Below, one piece after another: positions 34,367-42,900 of a stretch of DNA of 64,000 bases. A program made the translations under genes and the position numbers. Source of the DNA: Prevotella sp. UBA4330 (GTDB taxonomy: Bacteria > Bacteroidota > Bacteroidia > Bacteroidales > Bacteroidaceae); NCBI GenBank assembly GCA_002394385.1, contig DGTS01000039.1, positions 121,490 to 185,489 of the forward strand, read 5' to 3'. Position 1 is the first letter of the stretch, and each line of letters begins with the position of its first letter. The notes beneath the pieces were generated by a model. It had not been told where the DNA came from. It did not search any database and was given only the letters and a program-made list of their open reading frames with translations.

Positions 34367-35266
34367 TTATTTTAGTGTTGCTCTGACGAAGCGCTGCTTG
34401 CCAAACTGGTCGTTCTTTAATGTAATATCGCAGAATCCCTGCTCGCTGAGCAGCGCTTCTAACTGATTGGCGAACAGCGGATTAATCTCAAAGTAGAGTT
34501 TCCCTCGTGGCACGAGAGCCATTCTCGCATAGATGCTGATGGCACGATAGAACTTCAACGGGTCGTCCTCGGGAGTGAAGAGAGCAATGTCGGGCTCGTG
34601 GTTAAGCACCGTCTCTGTCATCGCTTTAGATTCTGAAGGAACGATGTAAGGAGGGTTAGAGACGATGACATCTGCCCTATGTCCCTCCACAATGACGGGG
34701 TTTAAGGCGCATTTAATGATGTCGTTCTCTTTGAATGTTATATTCGCATTGAGTATTTTGGCATTATGTTGCGCTATCGTAAGTGCCTCAGGGCTGATGT
34801 CCCACGCCTCCACCTCGGCATTGGGGATGTCGAGTGCAAGGGTTACGGCGATGCAACCCGAGCCAGTGCCGATGTCGAGGATTCTCTTCCCTTTTGTTCG
34901 TATAGGGGAATTGTGTGACTTGTCATAACCACTCTCCTGGGGAGGGGCATAGAGTGGGTGTTGGTCTTCCGTTATCCACTGGCACAGTTCTGCCGTTTCG
35001 GGACGAGGGATGAGCACACCGGGGGCCACATGGAAACGGCGGCCGCAGAACTCGGCAATGCCAACAACATACTGCACAGGCTCGCCATCGGCCAGTCGTT
35101 GCACCTTCTCATGCAGTTCTGCTTGCGGCAGACGCTCCGTTTCACCGCAAAGGATGTCGGACATAGACAGTCCGTAGCCCACTTCTAAAAGATAGCGGGC
35201 GACGGCATGTGCCTCTCCTTCATCATAACGGCAGCGCAACTGCTGGCAAATGTCTCTGAATGTCAT
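34367..35266 (-). CDS. prmC: Release factor glutamine methyltransferase PrmC
   Basis: A 299-residue SAM methyltransferase that N5-methylates the GGQ glutamine of release factors. The SAM site is 'ILDIGTGSGCIAVTLAL'. The catalytic motif is 'VIVSNPPYIVPSE' (NPPY). The N-terminal helical domain (residues 1-90) is present. The ATG overlaps the stop of the upstream permease gene by 4 bases (ATGA), so translation is coupled. The longer open frame to 35722 is non-native: it reads through the permease gene in another frame. Confidence 0.92.
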   Translation of the reverse strand: MTFRDICQQLRCRYDEGEAHAVARYLLEVGYGLSMSDILCGETERLPQAELHEKVQRLADGEPVQYVVGIAEFCGRRFHVAPGVLIPRPETAELCQWITEDQHPLYAPPQESGYDKSHNSPIRTKGKRILDIGTGSGCIAVTLALDIPNAEVEAWDISPEALTIAQHNAKILNANITFKENDIIKCALNPVIVEGHRADVIVSNPPYIVPSESKAMTETVLNHEPDIALFTPEDDPLKFYRAISIYARMALVPRGKLYFEINPLFANQLEALLSEQGFCDITLKNDQFGKQRFVRATLK

Positions 35267-36294
35267 CGTGAACGTTGTTTCAGAAGAACGTATATAATCA
35301 CAGGCGCACCCATTATCGGGGTTACAGCATTCAGCGGAATGATGCCGCCCGAGCCAGGCAACACACAGATGATGTTGCACAACAGGGCGATGGCAGCACC
35401 GCAGAACAACGTGGCGGGCAACAGCCTGCGATGGTTCTCCGTGCCCAACAACATTCGCGCTATGTGCGGAACGGCAAGTCCGATGAAAGCCACAGGACCG
35501 CAGAAGGCGGTGCTGACAGCCGTCAGAACACCCGTAACGAAGAGCAGATAGTTGCGCACACGCTTGGTGTTGATGCCCAGATTCTCGGCATATTGCTCGC
35601 CCAGAAGCAGCGCGTTGAGCGGTTTTATCAGAAGCAGTGCAGCCACAAGACCGAGCAGCGTCACCGATGCGAAGGCAGGCATCTGCTGCATGGTGACACC
35701 GCCGAAATTGCCAAGTCCCCACACCATATACGACTGCACCCCCTCTTCGGTGGCGAAGAAATTGAGCAGCGATATTGCCGACGAAGCGATATATCCTATC
35801 ATGATGCCGACGATGAGCAGCATCACATTGTTCTTAACCATCGTAGAGAAGAACATGATGAGCGCCATCACCGCCATTGCGCCGACAAAGGCAGCCACCA
35901 GTATGGCGACAAAACCAGTGAGGGAGAACGAGCCGGCGGTGATGCTGCCGCCAAGCAGAAGCATCACAAGGGCAACACCGAGCGAGGCACCGCTGTTGAT
36001 GCCGAAGATGCTGGGGCCTGCCAGTGGGTTGCGAAATGCCGTTTGCAGCATCAGTCCGCTCACGGCGAGCGACGCTCCGCACAGCATCGCCGTGAGTGCC
36101 TGTGGCAAACGGTTCTGCAGTATTATATAGTTCCATGAAGGATGCTCCGCGTCCTCGTTGCCCAGAAGAATGCTCACCACATCCTTCACGGGGATGTCGG
36201 CGGCACCCAGCAGCAAGTTAAGGGCGAAAAGCACAACAATGGCGAGCACTATGATGCCCACACTCATCACTCCCTTATGTGAGTTTTCTTTCAT
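35263..36294 (-). CDS. FecCD-family ABC transporter permease (iron/cobalamin)
   Basis: A 343-residue polytopic permease with 9-10 membrane helices. Family marks: 'RLPQALTAMLCGASLAVSG' and 'RNPLAGPSIFGINSGASLG' at the N-terminal side, and 'CGPVAFIGLAVPHIARMLLG' near the C-terminus, which is the FecCD/BtuC coupling region. It probably forms the inner-membrane channel for iron siderophore, haem or cobalamin. A matching binding protein lies upstream, but no ATPase gene is adjacent. Overlaps prmC by 4 bases. Confidence 0.88.
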   Translation of the reverse strand: MKENSHKGVMSVGIIVLAIVVLFALNLLLGAADIPVKDVVSILLGNEDAEHPSWNYIILQNRLPQALTAMLCGASLAVSGLMLQTAFRNPLAGPSIFGINSGASLGVALVMLLLGGSITAGSFSLTGFVAILVAAFVGAMAVMALIMFFSTMVKNNVMLLIVGIMIGYIASSAISLLNFFATEEGVQSYMVWGLGNFGGVTMQQMPAFASVTLLGLVAALLLIKPLNALLLGEQYAENLGINTKRVRNYLLFVTGVLTAVSTAFCGPVAFIGLAVPHIARMLLGTENHRRLLPATLFCGAAIALLCNIICVLPGSGGIIPLNAVTPIMGAPVIIYVLLKQRSR

Positions 36295-36319
36295 TGTATA
36301 TCTCTATCAGATTTACTGA

Positions 36320-36402
36320 CCTTTTACTTTATTACTTTATTACTTTTTTACTTTTTTACCTTTTTACCTTTTTACTCTTTTACTTTTTTACTTTTTTACC
36401 TT
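36320..36402. repeat. T-rich 'tacttttttacctttt' satellite
   Basis: Tandem units of 8-9 bases (tttttactt/tttttacct) fill the gap between the permease and the binding-protein gene and run into the latter's 3' end. A second such tract is at 55.5 kb. Confidence 0.82.
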
Positions 36403-37542
36403 TATAAAGTATTTCGGTTCGCCGAGATTTTTCTCGGGATGGGCAATGCAGATGAAGTCGCGCAACAGGCGCTCTGGATGGAACGGAGTGTCCTCATAGA
36501 AAGTGTTCAGTGAGTTGTTACACCCATAGATGTTTCCCTCGCGGAAAGCGCGGAACTGGTTGTAGCCAGCCTTCTCGGAGAGCAGTTCCCGTGAAGTGAT
36601 GTCGTGCGGGGCACTATATCGGAACATCCAGATGTCGGCGTCCATAGCCTTCTCGAGCACCGCTTCAAACGGCAACGACAGCGAGCCACTCGACTCGTCG
36701 TCGCTCCATGCGTAGCCGATTCCGGCGTCGGCAATCATCTGCCCTATGGTGCTTTTGCCGCCAGGCACATACCATACCGAGCCCGTCAACTTGTCCATAA
36801 GAACCTTCTTGCGCGCTCCTTCGGTATTCTTGCCCGCTACATCCGCCTTCAGTCTTCCGTATTCCTTATCTATCTCGGCAAAGAGAGAGTCGGCCTGCTG
36901 CTCCTTTCCAAACAACATTCCGTAGAAGCGCATCCACTCGGCACGGCCCAGAGGCGAAGTCTCCATGTAGTCGGCAGTCTCGATTATGGGTATGTTCAGT
37001 TCGCTCACTCGACCATAACCGCCGCTGTTCTGGAATGGCGAGAGGAAGATGGCATCGGGCGCAAGGTCGATAATCGACTCTATGGTAGGGCTCAGCGCAC
37101 TGCCGCAGTCGCGAATCTTGCCTGACTTTACGCCCTCTTTCACCCACGGAAGGTTAATATACATCAGGTCGCACACGCCACCTACGGCATCGGCGGCACC
37201 CAGTTCATCGGTCAGGGCACAATGAACGCTGGTTGCGATGAGCGCTTTCTTCAATGGTGTGTGTACTATCGTTGCTCCTGGATGCAGCGCCTTCAGGCTG
37301 TCGTCACTTGCACCGCTGCCGTCGCTGGGCACCAGCAGATAGGCATGCAGCGTCTTGCCAAGGTTCCAGGGGTCGGCAAGAGTAACCATACTGTAGCCGT
37401 TGCAATCGATAATTTTGATGCGTTCGGCATACTTCATTTGCAGGGTGTCGCCCACGGCATTGTTCACTTTGACACCGCGGCAACCCGTTCCCACTGCCGC
37501 CATAACGACAATGGCGACGGTCAGTAACAACAGTTTCTTCAT
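36388..37542 (-). CDS. ABC transporter substrate-binding lipoprotein (FecB/BtuF-like)
   Basis: A 384-residue periplasmic binding protein of the helical-backbone type used for iron complexes and cobalamin. The signal peptide ends in a lipobox ('AAVGTGCRG'). The two lobes are visible: 'RIKIIDCNGYSMVTLADPW' and 'IESIIDLAPDAIFLSPFQN' (the typical 'peki..L.PDlv' block), joined by a long helix ('QADSLFAEIDKEYGRLKAD'). With the downstream permease it forms part of an importer. Four 22-base palindromic repeats just upstream of its promoter suggest control by a DNA-binding regulator. There is no cobalamin riboswitch in its 20-odd-base leader. Confidence 0.85.
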   Translation of the reverse strand: MKKLLLLTVAIVVMAAVGTGCRGVKVNNAVGDTLQMKYAERIKIIDCNGYSMVTLADPWNLGKTLHAYLLVPSDGSGASDDSLKALHPGATIVHTPLKKALIATSVHCALTDELGAADAVGGVCDLMYINLPWVKEGVKSGKIRDCGSALSPTIESIIDLAPDAIFLSPFQNSGGYGRVSELNIPIIETADYMETSPLGRAEWMRFYGMLFGKEQQADSLFAEIDKEYGRLKADVAGKNTEGARKKVLMDKLTGSVWYVPGGKSTIGQMIADAGIGYAWSDDESSGSLSLPFEAVLEKAMDADIWMFRYSAPHDITSRELLSEKAGYNQFRAFREGNIYGCNNSLNTFYEDTPFHPERLLRDFICIAHPEKNLGEPKYFIKVKK

Positions 37543-37561
37543 CGTTTAGGCTTATATGCCG

Positions 37562-37593
37562 CAAAGTTACTCATTTTTCCGATGTATGCCAAA
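37562..37593 (-). promoter_or_regulatory. Promoter of the binding protein/permease operon
   Basis: Minus strand TTTG, 20 bases, TAACTTTG: an ideal Bacteroidota promoter, with a leader of about 15-20 bases. Confidence 0.8.
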
Positions 37594-37608
37594 CGTTTGG
37601 TAATCTTT

Positions 37609-37696
37609 TTACAGACGGCTTGTAACAACATTACAAACGGCTTGTAATAGGATTACAGATGGCTTGTAATAAGATTACAGACGGCTTGTAATAATA
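37609..37696. promoter_or_regulatory. Four 22-bp repeats, TTACA-N7-TGTAA, candidate operator array
   Basis: Four perfect-period direct repeats of 22 bases, each with the inverted core TTACA (A/G)A(C/T)GGCT TGTAA. Two helical turns separate successive cores, so bound proteins would lie on the same face. The array begins 16 bases upstream of the -33 box, a location expected for an activator or upstream repressor. Confidence 0.75.
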
Positions 37697-37861
37697 TAAA
37701 AAAGGTGCAGCACGTTGTTATCGTGCCACACCAGTGTAGGAGTTTAGGAGTTTAGGAGTTCGGGAGTGCAGGAGTGCAGACACTACAATATTTTATTTGA
37801 ATGCATGTCTTTAGATTCTCCTATACTCCTGCACTCCTATACTTCTGTACTCCTAAAATAA
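37697..37861. other. Gene-free gap with 'aggagt' satellite
   Basis: Opposed tracts 'aggagtttaggagttcggg' and 'cctatactcctgcactcc' could form an imperfect hairpin that may end transcription of the secreted-protein gene. Nothing else found. Confidence 0.55.
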
Positions 37862-39730
37862 TCACTTAATCACCACTTTCTTTCCGTTGTGTATATACAG
37901 GCCTTTCTGTGTCGGCTTGCTGCTGAACATATGGCCGTCAATGGTGTACCATGCGCCGTTCTCGCTGTGTGCCTCCTCCTTGTTGATGTTGACAGAGTCG
38001 ATACCGGTCACCACGTCGCCCATCAGAACAACTTTAACAGCGTCTGCGCTGAGTCCATTGCCCAGCATGAAGTAAGCATTTCCAGCATTTATGGCAACGT
38101 CGTTGTCGGCAGTTACTTTCTTCAGCATGCCGTCGGCGTCATCGTAGAAATAATCGTTCTGAGGCACGAAAGCCTTTCTATAGACACCTATCATAGGTAC
38201 TGTGTCGGTTTTTTCTGCAATGTTAGTCGTAGCCACCACCACGTTCTCGGCGCTGATTTCCTGTCCGTTGGGAACGATGATGTAAGGAGTGTTTGCTGTT
38301 GTTGACATCACCATGTCAAATACCACGCTGTCTTTTGCTGTCTTCTCTTCGTTGTATGCGTAAACCTTTCCAAATTCTGTTGCGTTGAATTCAAACGGCA
38401 GATATACCGTTGTCTTGTTGTCTGTAGTTAATGTGCGGTTGAGGGTTGCTTTTGTTGCTGTGAAGGCTTTTGGTACGACGAAGTCAAATCCGTCGAAAAG
38501 TTGGAAGTTCTCGCATGTATAGTTCACGCCATCGGTGGTCTCCACGATGTTGAATGAATTAGTAAGTTGAGCGGTGGAAGGGACGTAGTCTTTTGCTGTC
38601 GTGCCTTTAGGCAGATAGATCAGTGTTTTCTCTGAGTCTCCATACAGGGTGAACATATGTATGGTCTCTTCCACTTTGTCCATTACGAAGTTGCTGACAT
38701 CAACGTACGGAAGATTCCAGCATCCATAGAATAGAGCATACATGCTGGTCACGTCGCTGGTGTTCAGATACTCGATGCCTTCGATGGATGTGAGTTTTTC
38801 CATTGAGAACCAGTAGTCCATTTTTGTAGGACGAGCGTAAGCGAACGACGGTGTGAACACCACCTTTGCAATGTTGTGGTTAATACCAGCGACATGCCAT
38901 TCTGAATCCTCCTCTTGGTCGTCTGTATTGAATACTGTCTCGTCGCTGTTCGCCTCGTGCATGGCTCGGTTGTCGTCGGCATAGAAAGTGAGTGTGTTTG
39001 ACTTGGTATCGTAAGCGGCGTACGAAGGCTTTCTTACCGACACAGTGTTATGCTCGGTGTCGAGAATGAAGGTGTAGGTGCCTTCTGCATCCATCTTGTA
39101 TCCGTTGGTTCTATTTCCTGGGAGGAAGCCTATGGTGTTATTGTTGCTGCTGAACTCCCAGTAGAGAAGGTCGTTTTCTAAATTGCTTTCTGCTGCCCCC
39201 ATCTCTGCCAGTCCGAAATCGTCTACACGGTAAATCGAGAACGTTCCTTTTGTCATCTTTGCGGTCACCTTGTTATTCTTAAAGTGGTACCTCTTATAAG
39301 GGCCATTACTGTATATTATGTATTCCGTTTCAACATGATGAATTGGGTTGACAGTAAGTTTCACACCACCGTCAGCATCCTCGCGAACTACAAACTCCCA
39401 TGTTCCAGCCTTTGCAAGGAAGAAGGGGCTGCCCTTACTATATGTAGGCATGTTGATATGATTCTCTGCCATGATAGTCATCACGGGCATCACATTAACA
39501 CCCTCCATTGATTGCTGTTCAGCATAATACTCGTTACCCTCGTTGTCCCTGAGGTGGAATTCAACATTTCTCATGAATTTCTTTGTCACCGAACTGTCAT
39601 TGAGAGTGTACTCGCCATATCCGTTAACGACGAGAGTGTACTGCTTTTTTGTGTCTGCAGCCTGTGCTTTTGCGCCAAAGATCATCGCGATCAACAGGCT
39701 AAGTGTAAACCACTTGATTTGATTCTTCAT
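37862..39730 (-). CDS. Secreted protein with BspA-like region and surface-repeat domain
   Basis: A 622-residue exported protein (signal to 'GAKAQAADT'). Residues 28-240 form one copy of the domain repeated four times in the protein encoded at 23.6-29.2 kb: 'QYTLVVNGYGEY', 'EFHLRDNEGNEYYAEQ', 'AENHINMPT', 'TEYIIYS', 'FSIYRVDDFGLAEM', 'GTYTFILD'. Residues 245-420 resemble the BspA/DUF285 surface-protein type ('FYADDNRAM', 'LNTSDVTSMYALFYGCWNLP'). A beta-rich region follows. The end 'WYTIDGHMF' ... 'GLYIHNGKKVVIK' matches the C-terminal tail of the giant protein. It has its own promoter and is not part of the cobalamin operon upstream. Confidence 0.8.
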   Translation of the reverse strand: MKNQIKWFTLSLLIAMIFGAKAQAADTKKQYTLVVNGYGEYTLNDSSVTKKFMRNVEFHLRDNEGNEYYAEQQSMEGVNVMPVMTIMAENHINMPTYSKGSPFFLAKAGTWEFVVREDADGGVKLTVNPIHHVETEYIIYSNGPYKRYHFKNNKVTAKMTKGTFSIYRVDDFGLAEMGAAESNLENDLLYWEFSSNNNTIGFLPGNRTNGYKMDAEGTYTFILDTEHNTVSVRKPSYAAYDTKSNTLTFYADDNRAMHEANSDETVFNTDDQEEDSEWHVAGINHNIAKVVFTPSFAYARPTKMDYWFSMEKLTSIEGIEYLNTSDVTSMYALFYGCWNLPYVDVSNFVMDKVEETIHMFTLYGDSEKTLIYLPKGTTAKDYVPSTAQLTNSFNIVETTDGVNYTCENFQLFDGFDFVVPKAFTATKATLNRTLTTDNKTTVYLPFEFNATEFGKVYAYNEEKTAKDSVVFDMVMSTTANTPYIIVPNGQEISAENVVVATTNIAEKTDTVPMIGVYRKAFVPQNDYFYDDADGMLKKVTADNDVAINAGNAYFMLGNGLSADAVKVVLMGDVVTGIDSVNINKEEAHSENGAWYTIDGHMFSSKPTQKGLYIHNGKKVVIK

Positions 39731-39768
39731 TTTCTTTCTCTAATTTCTGTGTGTCAAATAAACCGCTG

Positions 39769-39776
39769 CAAAGGTA
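39769..39776 (-). promoter_or_regulatory. Promoter -7 box of the BspA-like gene
   Basis: Minus strand TACCTTTG (followed by C), 38 bases before the ATG. Confidence 0.7.
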
Positions 39777-39978
39777 CTGTCATCATAATGGTATATTGTA
39801 AAATGCACACCATTTGCAACACGACTTGTTGCGACAAATGGCTTTTTTTGCGACAAAATGGGGTGGGGGAGTCAGAAACTGTCGCAAATTCCTGTTTTTA
39901 AGAGAAAGAAGAAAGGCTAAAAAAGGTGTGACACATGTTGCTGTGCCACACCTTAAAAACAAACAAAAGAGCGAAAAC

Positions 39979-42900
39979 TTACTTAACAACAACCTTGCGC
40001 ACGCTGCCGTCCTTCATGCGGACAACCTCGATGCCACGATGGTTCTTGTCGGTAATCTTCTTTCCGTCGAGAGTGTAACGGCCAGCGATGTTCTCGTCGT
40101 CGGCGTTGAACTCGATGATGCCTGTTGTAACACTCTTCGAAACGTTGTATCTCACATACTGTGTCTTGCCGCGCTGAGTGGCGCTGATGACAATCTCGAA
40201 TTCCTTAGCGTCGTTAGTGTCAACGGTAAGGATGTCGCCTTCAAGGCTTACTATGCCTGCGAGTTCCTCAGGCAGAGCGTCAGCGATGGCGTATGTCACG
40301 GTGCCTTGCTCGCCAAGAGTGAAGGCGTCGGCAATGCTTGCCGTCGTTCCTTCGGTGATTTCGAGGTTGGCGGTTGTCTCAGGACGCACGTCACCAAGAT
40401 TGTCAAGACAGAAGTATGTTGCCGTGGTGAGACCCCATGAGTTCTTGCGTGTACCGTCGAACGAGAACGAGAGACTCTTCACGGTGCCCAACTTGCTGAG
40501 GTCTATCCACTGCCATGCGTCGAGATAGTAGCGGTCGGCTTCCTGCTCGGCACGATAGTCGGCAAGATAATAGTCCATGCTGTTGCCGTTGTCGGCGGTG
40601 ATGGTAAGTTTGAACCAGTCGCCCTGCTTGAAAGCGCCTTCGGTCAAGCCGTCTCCGTTGAGGACATTGTCAACCACCCATGCATCGTTGGTGATGTACA
40701 TGCCAGGAATAACGTCGCCGTCGGCATTGTTCATAACATAAATCTTGCCGCCTTGCGGGTATGCCACAACGAAGTTCTCTGAGCCGTTAACGCCTCCGCC
40801 CACAGCATTGTTCCACTCGTCTGGGATATATGTTGTGAACGATGTGCTGGTGCTGTTAGAGTACATGAAGTTATAGAAGTACGAGTACTCTGGCATGCAG
40901 CCATTGTCCAGTTTGAACGAACCGCTCACGAATGACTCCAGCGGCAGATTCTCGCCAGCCTCGAAACTCTCCTCGGGAAGGTAAAGATTCTCGAAGTCTG
41001 CCATCTGAAGGTCGCCGGTGACAATGGCGCGAACCGTTGCTGTGTCGCCCTTCTCGGCAGAGTCGGTCACAACAAAGATGTAGTCGGTACACTCGGTAGG
41101 TGTTGCCGTTGTCGTGAAGATGTCGTCAATATCGTCGGCACTGTCATAGGTCTCGGTGAGCAGCACGTTGTGCTTGCTGTCCATCCATGTGAGGGTGTAA
41201 GGAGCGGTGCGCTCGTCAACGAGTACCATTGCCATGAGCGTTACGGTCTCTCCCGATGCTATTGTTTCCTCTTCGGTTGAGTTGTTGATATATACCTCAG
41301 CCTCTGGAGCATCGGTGACAGGAGGAGTAACGTCCATTGTGAACGCTGTCGTCTGGCTTATTGCCTCTGCATCCACACCGCGCAGGCTTACTGGCAGGAA
41401 GTATGCAATGTACTGTGCATTGTCTTCCAGACCTTCCACCTCGATGATGCTCTCTGCGTTGGCAGTCACGTCCTTCTTCGTCTCGCTTGCCTTCAGTTCT
41501 TCTGCTGTAGGAGCGGTCTCGTCAGATTTCTTCACGATGTAGTAAACAGTAGAAGCAATGTCAGTCTTCACTGAGAACGAAGCCTTGCCGTCGAGGTGAG
41601 TGATTACCTGTGGATAACCATCCTGCATAACAGGAGCGCTCATTGCGTTCGGGTCATACTCGTAAGCACCGATGGTGATGTTCTCTGCCGGACGCTCCTT
41701 GCCGTTGATGTCGGTGGTGACGTATGCCAGAGCCTTTGCTGTGAGCAGGTCGCCGTCGAGGTCGTTGGCTGGCTCCAGTATCTCGTTGCTCAGGAATGTT
41801 ACCTGCTTGTTGATACTTCCTGTTGCACCTGTTGCTGCCACGAAAGCGTCGAAGTCGCCTGTAGTGCTCGATGAAGCACGGAAGAATGTCTCGCCACTTG
41901 TATAGATGACGTTGTTCTGGAAGTTAATTTTGTCTGTTCCCAGATTAGCGTCGTTATAGAGGTTCACGGCATAGCCGCTGGTCTCGTTCTGGATGATATT
42001 ATTCACCACGTTCACGTTACCATAGCCGTCGTCCAGTTTCGATGAAGCCCAGAAGGCAGCACCGCCCTCGGTACCTGTCATGCGGATGGTGTTGTATGCC
42101 ACGTTCACGTTCTTTACCTTTGCACCGTTGAACTTGAAGGCTGCGTAGCTGGTACTGAGCGAAGCCAGGTTAATGACGTTGTTGGCAATCAGCACAGGAG
42201 CCTCAGCCTTACCTTCCAGTTGGCGAAGGTTCATTACGGCAGCGTAGGTCTTTGGTGCTACGTTGAAGATGTTGCCAGTGATTTCAGTTGCCTCGTCATA
42301 TTCGTCGCGCAGTTGCATGTCAAGGATGCCCACGCTTATCTTTGTCTCAGTATCGGCGTCAATGGTAACGGTGTTGTTCTTAATCTTCACACCCAATTCG
42401 TCCATTACATAGATGGCCTTCGTACCATTGTTCTTGAAGGTGTTGCCCTCAATAACACCGCCCACTTCCTTAGGCAGCGCAACGTAAGAAGTTCCACCCA
42501 TAGAGACACCCATCTTACCGCCTTCGAGCAGACTGTTCTTCACGGTGAGGTAGTCGTTGTTCTTGTTCTCCTCGTCGATGATGGTGTGTCCTATGAGCAC
42601 AACATCTTCACCGGTGCTGGCTGTGCAGATAGGAGCATGCAGGTAGCAGTTGTCTATGGTAGCATGACGACTCTCGTCCTTCACCATCACCACTGCCTTA
42701 TATGCCTTGTCGGTAGTGTAGATTTCGAGGTTCTTCAGCGTGACATAGTTGGCTTGGTAGAGAGTCACAACACCGTAGTCCTTCTTATGCTGGTCGTCGC
42801 TATAGCCGCCAGTGGTGTAGTTGTTATGATAAATCTTCACATCGCGCTGTCCGCTTTCACTCTCCAGTGTGAGGGTGTTCTGTGCGCCCAGACCCTTGAT

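Noticed and set aside
35267..35722. N-terminal extension of PrmC
   Set aside because: It reads the permease gene in another frame. The ATGA overlap at 35266 gives the native start.
37543..37861. A cobalamin riboswitch in front of the FecB-like gene
   Set aside because: The leader is only about 20 bases and the B12 core strings are missing; only the 22-base palindromes are there.
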